NCBI RefSeq assembly: GCF_019710575.1
Contig: NZ_JAHWFK010000064.1
Coordinates: forward strand, 1-64,000
Source of the DNA: Paractinoplanes polyasparticus
GTDB lineage: Bacteria; Actinomycetota; Actinomycetes; Mycobacteriales; Micromonosporaceae
Direction of reading: 5' to 3'
DNA length: 64,000 nt
Shown: positions 33,938 through 42,656 of the stretch, one piece after another
Layout: every line of letters begins with the position of its first letter
How positions within the stretch are numbered: position 1 is the stretch's first letter
Translations under genes and position numbers: made by a program
Notes under the pieces: generated by a model
Told to the model about the DNA's origin: nothing
The model's input: only the letters and a program-made list of their open reading frames with translations
Database searches by the model: none

Positions 33938-34426
33938 ATGGACGCCAAACCACTGTCCGGAGCGGTCGCGCTGGTTACTGGCGCCAGCAGTGGCATCGGC
34001 GCCGCCACCGGCCGACGCCTGGCCGCTGAGGGCGCGGTGGTGGCCCTGGTAGACGGCCGCCGCGAGCGGTTGAGCCGGTTGGTCCGGGGAATCGCGGACG
34101 AGGGCGGGCGGAGGCGTTCGAGGCCGACATCACCGGCCCCGAGCAGGCGTACCAGGCCGTTCAGGACACCGTCGAGCGGTTCCAGCGGCTGGACATCCTG
34201 GTCAACAACGCCGGCGTCATGCTGCTGGGCACCGCGCTGCACGCGACGATCGAGGAGTGGGATACACCTGGACGACGACATCCGCGAGACAGCGCTGGGA
34301 CAGATCAGCGGCCTCGAGCCGCTGCATCCCACCGACGTCGCCGATGCGGTCGCCTACATCGTCCTGCGCGACCGGCGGGCAGCGGTCAACGTAATCATGA
34401 TCCGTGCCGCCGACCAGACATGGTGA
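33938..34426 (+). pseudogene. Broken short-chain dehydrogenase/reductase
   Basis: Begins as a normal SDR with VALVTGASSGIGAATGRRLAAEGA. At about 34105 the homologous frame shifts (EAFEADITGPEQAYQAV, then LDILVNNAGVMLLGTAL), and at about 34262 it shifts back to DIRETALGQISGLEPLHPTDVADAV, the SDR C-terminus. About 90 codons including the YxxxK catalytic block are missing between the last two pieces. Clearly non-functional. Together with the preceding remnant it marks a locally decayed segment. Confidence 0.82.
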
Positions 34427-34611
34427 CGGGCTCCGGCACAGCCTTGGCGCTTCCCACGGGCGTTACGAGCCCGTACGAATCACCGCGAACACGGGCACGC
34501 CGCCCTGACACGTTCGGTCAGCAACGACGGGTTGCCTGTTGACAACGCGGTGTCGCGGGTACGGTAGTCGGCGTCACACCGTCCACATGGGTTGGCAAGG
34601 CGGAGGTAAGG

Positions 34612-35433
34612 GTGCCGGTCACAGGCCAACGCGTCGTGCGGCGGGCGTTGGGGCGGCGATTGACGCGGCTTCGCACGACGTCCGGCATGAGCCGGCGTGA
34701 TGTGGTGGAAGCGCGCCTGGGCATCTCGGAGCCGACGCTGCACCGCATCGAGACGGGCAAGGTGCCGGTCACCGGGGCCAACGTACGCGCGCTCTGCTGG
34801 CTCTACGGTGCGGATCAGAGCATCACTGACGCGCTTGCCGACCTCGCGCTGGGCACGTCACAGCAGGAGTGGTGGGACGCCAGCCCGGTGATCCCCGAAT
34901 GGTTCAAGCTGTACGTGGGCCTGGAGGCGTCCGCATCCCGGATGTTCGGTTACGACGGCGAGGTCATTCCCGGCGAGCTGCAGACCCCGGAGTACGCGCG
35001 CGCTATCTTCGGCGCCGAGCAGCCGGTCGACCCGGAGCTCGCCGAGCGCCACATCAAGCTCCGCATGCAGCGGCAGAAGACCCTCTTCGCCCGTAACCCA
35101 CCGATCCACCTCGTGACGGTGCTCGGCGAGGGAGCGTTGACCCGGCCGGTCGGCGGCGAACACGTGATGAAGGGGCAGATCGAGCATCTACGGCGGCTGT
35201 CCCGGGAGGATACGGTCGACGTCCGGGTGCTGCCGTTCTCGGTCGGGGCGCACGCGGCGATGGCCGGCGCCTTCCGGATCCTGGAGTTCGACGACCCGGA
35301 CGATCCCGACGTGGTTTACCTCGAATCGCACGTCGGTGCCCTCTACCTGGAGGAGCAGGTCGAGGTTGACGAATACCGGCGGATCTTCGATCTCATCAGC
35401 AAAGATTCCGTGCCGGTCGCAGAGTTCCGGTGA
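34612..35433 (+). CDS. XRE-family helix-turn-helix protein with DUF5753 domain
   Basis: 273 residues from GTG 34612 with GGAGG five bases upstream. The N-terminal HTH spans RRALGRRLTRLRTTSGMSRR to ISEPTLHRIETGKV. The DUF5753 domain follows from about residue 95 (WFKLYVGLEASASRMFGYDGEVIPGELQTPEYA, DVRVLPFSVGAHAAMAGAF). Such proteins pair with small DUF397 proteins and act in developmental or antibiotic regulation in actinomycetes. The DUF397 partner lies immediately downstream but convergent. Confidence 0.92.
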   Translation: MPVTGQRVVRRALGRRLTRLRTTSGMSRRDVVEARLGISEPTLHRIETGKVPVTGANVRALCWLYGADQSITDALADLALGTSQQEWWDASPVIPEWFKLYVGLEASASRMFGYDGEVIPGELQTPEYARAIFGAEQPVDPELAERHIKLRMQRQKTLFARNPPIHLVTVLGEGALTRPVGGEHVMKGQIEHLRRLSREDTVDVRVLPFSVGAHAAMAGAFRILEFDDPDDPDVVYLESHVGALYLEEQVEVDEYRRIFDLISKDSVPVAEFR

Positions 35434-35456
35434 CGAGCGGCGGAAGCCTGTCGTGA

Positions 35457-35663
35457 TCAGTCGGTCAGGAGCCGGTCGAACTCGCCGCGCTTGGCGCCGA
35501 ACAGGAACGAGTCCCACTCCTCGGTGGTGAAGACCACGGTGCCGGCCTCGCGTGCCTTGCTGTTTCGGACCTCGATGAAGCCGTCCTGACGGCGGGCCTC
35601 GACGCAACTGCCGCCGTTGCCTGTCGACCTGCTGGAAATCATCCAGCCGGTTTCGCTGCTCAT
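35457..35663 (-). CDS. DUF397 small protein, partner of the XRE regulator
   Basis: 68 residues, with WMISSRSTGNGGSCVEAR and VRNSKAREAGTVVFTTEEWDSFL, the two conserved DUF397 blocks. Partner-type proteins usually follow their XRE gene on the same strand; here the pair is convergent with a 23-bp gap, so expression is independent. Proposed role: modulator of the XRE/DUF5753 protein. Confidence 0.9.
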   Translation of the reverse strand: MSSETGWMISSRSTGNGGSCVEARRQDGFIEVRNSKAREAGTVVFTTEEWDSFLFGAKRGEFDRLLTD

Positions 35664-35960
35664 CAGCGCCCCTCCCCCTGGAGTTGCTTGCTGTGCGTAA
35701 CCAATCTGCCACCGATGCGACGGCCGCCTGACGTGCAGAATCAGTATTAACGAGTACGCACGACTCTTTCACCACGAAAGTGGCAGCACTTAGAGTAGCC
35801 GAAAACCGGTTCGGATGCATCCTGTCATGGTGAGACCTGTCTTCGTGAAATCTTGCACGGGCCTCGGCCGACTGTCATGATTCCCTTGTGGCGCTTGGCG
35901 ATCCCTCGCCGCCACCTTGACAGCTCCAGCTGGTCCCCCGCAGCTTTGAGAGGACGGCCG

Positions 35961-36917
35961 ATGCGGATCCTCGATCCTGCAACCGCCGCCGCGGGCGGTG
36001 CACTGACAGAGGACGCTCAGCTGCGCGCGGGGTCCGAGACCGCCCGCCTCCAAGCTCGCATCGATCAGCTCGCGGCGCACGTCCAGCAGCTGGAGCAGGA
36101 GCGCGCCTCACTCCGCTGGATGGCCGGCCACGACGAGCTCACCGGACTCGCCAACCGCCGCCTCTTCCACGCGCTCGCCCCCGAGCTGCTGCGCGCCGAC
36201 GCTCGCTCGTCGGCCGTTCTGGTCCTCGACCTCAACGGTTTCAAGCCGATCAACGACACGTACGGGCACGATGCCGGCGATGAGGTCCTCTGCGTGGTCG
36301 CCCGGCGCATGGCCGCCTGCCTCGGCGACCATCTGGTGGCCCGGTTCGGCGGTGACGAGTTCGCCGCGCTGCCGCGCGCGCCGCGCGCCGACGTCCCGGA
36401 TGCGTGGTGGCACGAGATGGCCGGCTCGGTGAGCGCTGCGATCGCGCCCCCGATGGACGTGCTGGGCCACACCCTGTCCGTCACCGCCTCGATCGGCGTC
36501 GTACCGGCTGGGCGCTCCGCTGATCTTCCCGACTTGCTGCGCCGCGCGGACCGGGCGATGTTCAGCGCCAAGCGGCACGCGAACACCATCGACAAAGCCG
36601 TTATCACCTGGGCCTTGGCCACCGAGAGCGGCGACCACACCGAGACGTACGGGGCTGATACCACCCCAGTTTCCCCGCCGGGCCCGACCGCCTCGGAAAT
36701 GGCAGGGGCATGCCGGCCGGGCGACCCGGTATGGGTGCACCGCAGTGGCGCCCGCCGTGCGGGAGTGGTCGAGAGCGCCTGCGAATGGGCGGCCCTGGTC
36801 CGCTACCGATGCCCGAACGGCGCCGGCACAATGGTCGACACGATCCCCACGAGCTGCCTCACGATCCGAGCCGAAGCCGATCCGTACCTGGACCGGAAGT
36901 CTTCAACCTACCGGTGA
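35961..36917 (+). CDS. Diguanylate cyclase (GGDEF) with coiled-coil N-terminus and C-terminal extension
   Basis: 318 residues from ATG 35961, with GAGAGGA upstream. Residues 20-60 form a heptad-rich helix (ETARLQARIDQLAAHVQQLE) for dimerisation. The GGDEF domain has DELTGLANRR, DLNGFKPINDTYGHDAGDEVL and an intact active site FGGDEF. The RxxD inhibitory I-site is not present. About 85 residues follow the domain (HRSGARRAGVVESACEWAALVRYR), resembling a small beta-barrel of unknown role. It makes cyclic-di-GMP, a developmental signal in actinomycetes. Confidence 0.88.
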   Translation: MRILDPATAAAGGALTEDAQLRAGSETARLQARIDQLAAHVQQLEQERASLRWMAGHDELTGLANRRLFHALAPELLRADARSSAVLVLDLNGFKPINDTYGHDAGDEVLCVVARRMAACLGDHLVARFGGDEFAALPRAPRADVPDAWWHEMAGSVSAAIAPPMDVLGHTLSVTASIGVVPAGRSADLPDLLRRADRAMFSAKRHANTIDKAVITWALATESGDHTETYGADTTPVSPPGPTASEMAGACRPGDPVWVHRSGARRAGVVESACEWAALVRYRCPNGAGTMVDTIPTSCLTIRAEADPYLDRKSSTYR

Positions 36918-36970
36918 TGCCGAGCTGACGGCCGTCGCCGCGGCAGGCTCAGTCGCGGCCACGCTCCCCG

Positions 36971-37897
36971 TCAGCCCACCGTCAGCACGAGCTTTCCGCG
37001 CAGGCCACCGGCCAGTACGCGCCGATGGGCCTCGGCCGCTTCGGTCAACGGCATCGTGGCCGCCACGCGCGTGCGCAGCCGTCCCGCCGCCACTTGACCC
37101 ACCAAGTCCGCCAACAGCTCGCGATCGTGCGCGATGAGTTGCAGCTCTTGGCGCACACCACGTGCTGGGATGATGGCCGGCGTGGGCCGGGTCGCCACCA
37201 CGATTCCCCTGTCCTCGACGGCAGCGGCCGCCGCCTCGCCCAGGGGGACCGCGTCGAACACCGCGGCCACCGACCCGACCGTGGCCAGATCGACGGAACG
37301 GGGAACTACCTCGTCAGCGCCGAGACTGTGCACCCATTGCTCATCGGAGTGGCTGGCCTGCGCCAGGACACGGTAGCCGCTCTGAACGGCAAGCTGGGTG
37401 GCGAAGCCGCCGACACCGCCGCTGGCACCGGTGACCAGAATGCTGCTGCCGGCCGGAAGCATGGCCAATGACACCAGTGACAGCCCCTGGTGTGCGGTCT
37501 GGGCGTTGAGCGGCACCGTGGATGCGGACACGAAGTCGAGCCCGTCCGGCAACCGCACCAACCAGTCCGTGTCGGCCGCCACGAGCTCGGCGTAGCCGCC
37601 CGGCGCACCCCGGGTCAAGTACCACGGAATCATCCCGACGACGCGGTCACCCACCCCGAAATCGGCCGTGTCGGGGCCGACGGAGGCCACCTCGCCGGCG
37701 ATGTCCCACCCGGGCGAGAACGGCGGCGGAACCGGCCCACGAGGAATTTCGCCGGTGGTGGCCGCCACGTCAGCCGGATGCACACAGACCGCGCGGATCC
37801 TGACCACAACCTGCCCGGGCCTGGCCTCAGGCTCGGGCAGTTCAGTCACCTGTAATACCTCAGGACCGCCAAGCGCGGCCGCGACGACTCCCAGCAC
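36971..37897 (-). CDS. Zinc-independent MDR oxidoreductase (quinone oxidoreductase-like)
   Basis: 308 residues from GTG 37897. The MDR N-domain (GPEVLQVTELPEPEARPGQVVVRI, FSPGWDIAGEV) and the NADPH-binding ILVTGASGGVGGFATQLA are present, with no structural zinc Cys cluster. Likely reduces quinones or enones with NADPH. Isolated gene; no operon partner. Confidence 0.9.
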   Translation of the reverse strand: MLGVVAAALGGPEVLQVTELPEPEARPGQVVVRIRAVCVHPADVAATTGEIPRGPVPPPFSPGWDIAGEVASVGPDTADFGVGDRVVGMIPWYLTRGAPGGYAELVAADTDWLVRLPDGLDFVSASTVPLNAQTAHQGLSLVSLAMLPAGSSILVTGASGGVGGFATQLAVQSGYRVLAQASHSDEQWVHSLGADEVVPRSVDLATVGSVAAVFDAVPLGEAAAAAVEDRGIVVATRPTPAIIPARGVRQELQLIAHDRELLADLVGQVAAGRLRTRVAATMPLTEAAEAHRRVLAGGLRGKLVLTVG

Positions 37898-38007
37898 GGG
37901 TCCACTCTAGACCGCCGGCTCCCGATAGATAGCCCCCGCCAACTCTTTCGTAGCCCGCCACCTGTCGGGGCGCTGCCGGAGAGAACCGACCGGCACCATG
38001 GGCATAT

Positions 38008-38541
38008 TCAGCAGTCCGTGTCCGGAGCTGTCGCGGTGGCACAGGCGCCGGCTTGGGTCGTACGGACCCGGGCCAGTAGAGAGTGCAAAGCGCCGCGCTC
38101 CTGGACGGTGAGGTCGGCGAAGAGTTCCTCCTCGACACGGGCGATGGCGGCGTCGAACTTGGTCATGGCAGCCGCGCCGGCTTCGGTGATCTCGACGATG
38201 TGGCGGCGGCGATCGGCCGGATCGCGGCGCCGTCGTACCAGATCACGGTCCTCCAGCGCGTTGAGCAGGGCGACCAGGACGCTGGGGTCCACACCCAGCC
38301 GGGCACCGAGGTCACGCTGGCTGAACTGACCGCCGTCGAGGTGCATCAGCACGACGGCGTGGCGGGGGGTGACCCCGGAAGTGGTGAGCGCCTCACGGAT
38401 TCGGGCGTCGGCGGTTCCCCCGTGCCTCGCCAGGAGCAGGGAGAGGCGCGACTCCGGCCCCACGGTTCCGGAGTCGTCGCCGCCGGACGAATGGGCGGCA
38501 GCGCTGGTCGTAGGGGCAGTGCCGCCGCGTCGTGGAGCCAT
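38008..38541 (-). CDS. MarR family regulator
   Basis: 177 residues. The winged helix QRDLGARLGVDPSVLVALLNALEDRDLVRRRRDPADRRRHIVEIT is typical of MarR, with dimerisation helices on both sides. A TATGGT element (38548-38553) 6 bases before the ATG at 38541 suggests a leaderless transcript. It diverges from the DoxX gene, which it probably represses through the palindrome over the doxX -35. Confidence 0.92.
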   Translation of the reverse strand: MAPRRGGTAPTTSAAAHSSGGDDSGTVGPESRLSLLLARHGGTADARIREALTTSGVTPRHAVVLMHLDGGQFSQRDLGARLGVDPSVLVALLNALEDRDLVRRRRDPADRRRHIVEITEAGAAAMTKFDAAIARVEEELFADLTVQERGALHSLLARVRTTQAGACATATAPDTDC

Positions 38542-38547
38542 GGTCCG

Positions 38548-38601
38548 ACCATAGCAAGACGGATATCGTCGTTTGACGTCAATCGTTGAAGTACATAGAT
38601 T
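38548..38601. promoter_or_regulatory. Shared marR/doxX promoter region with operator
   Basis: Plus strand: -35 TTGACG (38573-38578), exact 17-bp spacer, -10 TAGATT (38596-38601). A 16-bp inverted repeat CGtTTGACGTCAAtCG (38570-38585, one mismatched pair) covers the -35. Minus strand: -10 TATGGT (38553-38548) six bases before the marR ATG. A bound MarR dimer would block doxX. Confidence 0.65.
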
Positions 38602-38677
38602 ATCGGCATCCGCTCACTATCTGCCGCACCGGGTTCCTGGGCCAACCGACAGCCCCCTTGTCTTCATGGGAGTTTCC

Positions 38678-39028
38678 GTGTTCATCGCGTATGTCGTCGT
38701 CGCCATCCTGCTGTCGTTGGTGCTGCTCATGTCTGCCCGCGGCGACATCGTCCGCGACCCGAAGATCATCGAGCCGCTCAAAGCGATCGGGGTGCGTGAC
38801 AGCTGGTTCCTGCCCCTCGGCCTTGTCAAGATCGCTGGCGCACTGGGGCTGCTCGTCGGCATCGCCTACCGCCCGCTGGGCATCGCGGCAGCGATCGGCG
38901 TCGTCCTGTACTTCCTGGGCGCCGTGATCACACATCTGCGTGCGGGCGACAAGAAGGGGGTCGGTGCGCCGGCCGTCATCCTGCTCGTCGCCGTGGCCCC
39001 CGTTGTGCTGGGCATCGCCACGGCCTGA
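38678..39028 (+). CDS. DoxX-like membrane protein
   Basis: 116 residues from GTG 38678, favoured by GGGAG five bases upstream; ATG 38666 is an alternative. Four membrane helices, with the DoxX-like IKIAGALGLL-type segment LVKIAGALGLLVGIAYRPLGIAAAIGVVLYFLGAVITHLRAGD. The family takes part in redox or thiol stress tolerance. Controlled by the divergent MarR. Confidence 0.88.
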   Translation: MFIAYVVVAILLSLVLLMSARGDIVRDPKIIEPLKAIGVRDSWFLPLGLVKIAGALGLLVGIAYRPLGIAAAIGVVLYFLGAVITHLRAGDKKGVGAPAVILLVAVAPVVLGIATA

Positions 39029-39189
39029 TCGAGGTGAGCTGACGCCCGGATCGCGGCAGCGTTACCCCAATCCCCGTCGATGCTCCGAAGACAACTGGCG
39101 GCCGACTCGGGCTGGTGGCCGCTGCGAGCTGCCAAACGGTGCCGAAGCTTCCCGGTGGCGCCACGCACCGGTCACGACGGCCACGGCCG

Positions 39190-40284
39190 TCAGCGGCCCG
39201 CCGCGACCCGGCACACGGCCGCCCCCTCGTCGACGGCGACGTCCCAGCCGGCCGCGCGGAGCTCGGCCGCAGCGGCACCGGCCGTTGCGGCGGGCACGTC
39301 GAGGTGGACGGCCAGGGTGCCGTCGGGGTTGGCGGTGGCGGCGACGACGGCTTGCGGCGTCGCCGGCAGCAGGGCGGCCAGGGCGCCCGGCTGGGGGCCG
39401 ACGGTCACCCGGAGCCGGATGCGGTCGCCGGGCGGGCGGGCCCGGGCCGCGCCGGCCGCTCCCTGCTCCAGCAGGGCGGCGATGTCGTGCACGGCCTGTT
39501 CGTGGCCGTCCGGCCCGGTGGCGGCCAAGGCTTCCACGGCGGCCAGCAGGCGGGTGAGGTCGTCGTGGACGGCTCGGAGCACGGCGGCGATCGGTGCGGC
39601 GTTCGAGCGGACGATGTCGGTCCACAGTGCCGGGTCGCCGGCCGCGACCCGGGTGACGTCGCGTACTCCCTCGCCGACCAGCTTCTCGGTGCCGGCCGGC
39701 CCCTCCCGCAGGCGGGCCGCGGTGAGGCCGGCCATGAGATGCGGCACGTGCGAGGTCAGCGCCACCATCGCGTCGTGCGCCCGGCTGTCCAGGCACACCG
39801 GCGTCGCGCCGCACAGCTCGGCCAGCGTGGTGGCGCTCCGCAGCGCCGCGGCGCCGGTCCGCTCGGACGGGGTCAGCACCCAGGTCCGGCCGGTGAACAG
39901 GTCGGCGGTGGCCGCCAGAGGGCCGGAGCGTTCGCGCCCGGCCATCGGGTGGCCTCCCACGTACGCCGCCGGGTCGGGCGCCAGCCGCAGGACGTCGCGC
40001 CCCGGCTCGCCCTTGACCCCGGCCACGTCGGTGTAGCTGCGCGCTGCCCGGCGCTGCTGCGCCTCCCGCAGCACCAGGCCGACCTGGGTGGGCGGCACCG
40101 CGACCAGGGCCAGGTCCACCGGGTGGCGGGGCGTCTCGGCCCGGCCCGCACCGAGCGACTCGGCCACCCGGGCCGTCGCGGCGTCGCGGTCGGCCAGGAA
40201 CACCTCGACCCCGGCGCGCCGGGCGGCGAGCGCCACCGAGGTGCCGATCAGACCCGTGCCGACGACCAGGAGACTGCGCACCAC
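39190..40284 (-). CDS. tyrA: Prephenate dehydrogenase
   Basis: 364 residues from GTG 40284 (GGGGAGGAG upstream). N-terminal Rossmann site LLVVGTGLIGTSVALAARR, then GGHPMAGRERSGP with the conserved His, and the helical part HVPHLMAGLTAARL. A C-terminal ACT-like segment (LRVTVGPQPGALAALLPA) may be regulatory. It converts prephenate to 4-hydroxyphenylpyruvate, feeding HmaS. Last gene of the dpg/hpg operon, 15 bp after hmaS. Confidence 0.92.
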   Translation of the reverse strand: MVRSLLVVGTGLIGTSVALAARRAGVEVFLADRDAATARVAESLGAGRAETPRHPVDLALVAVPPTQVGLVLREAQQRRAARSYTDVAGVKGEPGRDVLRLAPDPAAYVGGHPMAGRERSGPLAATADLFTGRTWVLTPSERTGAAALRSATTLAELCGATPVCLDSRAHDAMVALTSHVPHLMAGLTAARLREGPAGTEKLVGEGVRDVTRVAAGDPALWTDIVRSNAAPIAAVLRAVHDDLTRLLAAVEALAATGPDGHEQAVHDIAALLEQGAAGAARARPPGDRIRLRVTVGPQPGALAALLPATPQAVVAATANPDGTLAVHLDVPAATAGAAAAELRAAGWDVAVDEGAAVCRVAAGR

Positions 40285-40299
40285 CGAACTCCTCCCCGC

Positions 40300-41349
40300 T
40301 CAGGCCTGCGCCGCGGCCTGTTCGCGTTCGACCGCCTCGTACAGGGCCTTGATGTTGTTGCTGCCGAAGGTGCGTGCGCCGCGCCGCTCGATGAGCTCCC
40401 AGAAGAGGGTGCGCCGCGGGTGGGTGGACGCCGTGAAGATCTGGAGCATGACGCCGCCGTAGTCGCGGTCGGCGAGGATGCTGAGCTCGCGCAGCCGTTC
40501 CACCGGGACGCCGACCGCACCGAGCCGTCCCGGCAGCGCCGCGTAGTACTCGCCGGGCGTGGACAGGAACGGCACGCCGCCGGCAGCACAGGTGCGGACG
40601 CCGGCCACGATGTCCTCGGTGCGGAAGGCGACGTGCTGCACGCCCGCGCCCTCGTGGGCCGCGATGAAGGCGTCGATCTGGCCCGGGTCGCGGGTGACGT
40701 CCGGTTCGATGATGGTGAAGGTGACACCGCCCGAGCGGCTCTGCACCACCTTCGAGCGCATCGCCTGCTTCCCGACGATGATCCTTTCCTCGAAGGTGTG
40801 CTCGAGGTCGAACACCTGCTGGTACCGGCGGATCGTGCCGTCCAGCTCACCGGGCGGCAGGCAGACGGCCAGATGGTCCACGTCGCGCAGCAGCCCGGCG
40901 GCGGGTTGCGGCCGCTCGGCGATCAGGCCCGGCGCGAACGGCCCGTCCGGGCGCCGGCGCGAGGCGAAGCGATGCTCGACGTCGCCGAAGCCGTTCACCG
41001 CCGCGAAGGTGACCCGGCTGCCCTCGGGGTCGAGGGTGTGCGGGGGTTCGAGCGGGGTGGCGCCCCGCTCGACGGCCTCGGTGAAGGCAGCGGCCGCGTC
41101 GTCGACGGCCAATCCGACCACGGCGATGCCCTCGCCGTGCCGGGCGAGGTAGTCGTGCGCCCGGTGGCCGGCGGTGAGCGGCTCGGTCACGAGCAGGGTG
41201 ATGTCGTGCTGGCGCAGCAGGAGGGAGACCCGGTCCTCCAGGTCGCCGCGTCCGTGCACGGCGAAGCCGAATCCGGTGCAGAGCCGGGCGGCGCACTCCT
41301 CGGCGTCCTCGGTGAACATCTCCAGATGGTCGATCGTGCGAATGTCCAT
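40300..41349 (-). CDS. hmaS: 4-hydroxymandelate synthase
   Basis: 349 residues, VOC-fold non-heme iron dioxygenase of the HPPD/HmaS family. Two VOC halves are visible (RTIDHLEMFTEDAEECAARL; DVDHLAVCLPPGELDGTIRRY), with VQHVAFRTEDI and MLQIFT, FWELIERRGARTFGSNNIKALY supplying the iron ligands and C-terminal helix. HPPD (homogentisate-forming) and HmaS cannot be separated by eye, but the position between hpgT and tyrA in a Dpg/Hpg operon with hmo nearby makes HmaS the better call. It converts 4-hydroxyphenylpyruvate to 4-hydroxymandelate. The ATG lies one base after the hpgT stop. Confidence 0.9.
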   Translation of the reverse strand: MDIRTIDHLEMFTEDAEECAARLCTGFGFAVHGRGDLEDRVSLLLRQHDITLLVTEPLTAGHRAHDYLARHGEGIAVVGLAVDDAAAAFTEAVERGATPLEPPHTLDPEGSRVTFAAVNGFGDVEHRFASRRRPDGPFAPGLIAERPQPAAGLLRDVDHLAVCLPPGELDGTIRRYQQVFDLEHTFEERIIVGKQAMRSKVVQSRSGGVTFTIIEPDVTRDPGQIDAFIAAHEGAGVQHVAFRTEDIVAGVRTCAAGGVPFLSTPGEYYAALPGRLGAVGVPVERLRELSILADRDYGGVMLQIFTASTHPRRTLFWELIERRGARTFGSNNIKALYEAVEREQAAAQA

Positions 41350-41350
41350 G

Positions 41351-42652
41351 TCACAGCTTCCGATCGGTTTCGGCCTCGATGAACGCCACCAGCCGGGTGA
41401 TGCCTTCGTCGATCTCCTCGGGCGACAGGTAGCTGACGGAGAGCCGCAGGGCCCGCCGCCCGCCGTCGTCCGGGTGGAAGTAGCGCATCGGCGTCCAGAT
41501 GACGCCGAAGTCCTCGGCGGAGCGGGTGAGCGCCGCGTCGTCGGCCTCGAAGCCGACGGTCAGGCCGAGGAAGAAGCCGCCGCTGGGCTCGTTCCACCGC
41601 ACTCCCAGCTCCGCCCGGCGCCCTTCCGGCAGCCGCTCGGCGAGCCGGTCGAGCACCCGGCGCATGGCCTCGCCGTAGTGGCCGGCCGCCTTGGCGTTGA
41701 GCTCCGAGACCCGGCCGCCCGAGGCCAGCAGCGCGCCTGCCACCACCGCCTGGCTCAGCGACGAGGTGTTGACGGTGACCATGCTCTTGATCTTCGAGAG
41801 CTCGTCGGCCAGCAGGCCGTCCCGGCCGTCGTCGCTCGCCACCGGCTGGTCGGCCACGGCGAAGCCCACCCGGGCGCCCGGGAAGAGCGTCTTCGAGTAC
41901 GAGCCGAGATGCACCACCGAGCGGTTGCGGTCCAGCGCCTTCAGCGTGGGCACGGGTTCGCCCGGGCTGACCAGACGATAGGGGGTGTCCTCGAGGATCA
42001 GGATCTGCTCGCGCGCGGCCAGCTCGAGCAGTTCGGCCCGGGCCGTGCGGGAGAGCGTAGAACCGGACGGGTTGGCGTGGTCGGGTACGAGGTAGAACGC
42101 GCGCGGGCGGCGTCCGGCGGCCCGCTCGGCCCGGATCGCCGCTGCGAGGTGGGCCGGGCAGACCCCGTCGGCCGTCTCCGGCACCGCGCTGAGCGTCACG
42201 TCCAGGAGCCGGGCCACCCCGGTGATGCCCACATAGCAGGGGCTGGAGACCAGCAGCACATCGCGCGGGTCGCGGATCAGCGCGCGTACGACCAGCATCA
42301 TCGCTTCCTGGGCGCCCACGGTGACCACGATGGACTCGGCCGGAACGTCGATGCCCTCGTCCCGGCGCAGCGAGTCGGCGATGATCTCGCGGATCTGGCC
42401 GGCGGTGGGACCGTACTGGTAGACCGCCGTGCGCACCTGGGCCGGCGTGGCGCCCTGGTCGCTCAGGTGGTCGAGATACCGGCGGAGGTGGGCGATCACC
42501 TCGTCGGTCTCGAAAAAGCCGTCGTACGGGCGGCCCGGCGCGAACGAGACGGCATCGGGATAGCGCAGCGTGACCTCGTTGAGGAAGTTCATCGTGTCCA
42601 GGACCGGGTCGGACATGCTCGCGTGCAGCTCCGATTTCCGCAGCGCAGTCAT
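41351..42652 (-). CDS. hpgT: (4-Hydroxy/3,5-dihydroxy)phenylglycine aminotransferase
   Basis: 433 residues, class I/II PLP aminotransferase: YQYGPTAGQIREIIADSL, VTVGAQEAMMLV, YLVPDHANPSGSTLS, and the PLP lysine in SYSKTLFPGARVGF. In this context it transaminates 4-hydroxy- and 3,5-dihydroxyphenylglyoxylate to Hpg and Dpg, serving both pathways. It starts 4 bases after the folE stop. Confidence 0.92.
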   Translation of the reverse strand: MTALRKSELHASMSDPVLDTMNFLNEVTLRYPDAVSFAPGRPYDGFFETDEVIAHLRRYLDHLSDQGATPAQVRTAVYQYGPTAGQIREIIADSLRRDEGIDVPAESIVVTVGAQEAMMLVVRALIRDPRDVLLVSSPCYVGITGVARLLDVTLSAVPETADGVCPAHLAAAIRAERAAGRRPRAFYLVPDHANPSGSTLSRTARAELLELAAREQILILEDTPYRLVSPGEPVPTLKALDRNRSVVHLGSYSKTLFPGARVGFAVADQPVASDDGRDGLLADELSKIKSMVTVNTSSLSQAVVAGALLASGGRVSELNAKAAGHYGEAMRRVLDRLAERLPEGRRAELGVRWNEPSGGFFLGLTVGFEADDAALTRSAEDFGVIWTPMRYFHPDDGGRRALRLSVSYLSPEEIDEGITRLVAFIEAETDRKL

Positions 42653-42656
42653 GGGA

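Noticed and set aside
32593..34426. Insertion sequence or integron remnants near the decayed genes
   Set aside because: No transposase, integrase, terminal inverted repeats or target duplications were recognised.
40300..41349. Assignment as tyrosine-catabolic 4-hydroxyphenylpyruvate dioxygenase
   Set aside because: Operon context with tyrA, hpgT and dpg genes, and hmo nearby, makes 4-hydroxymandelate synthase more likely; sequence alone is not decisive.
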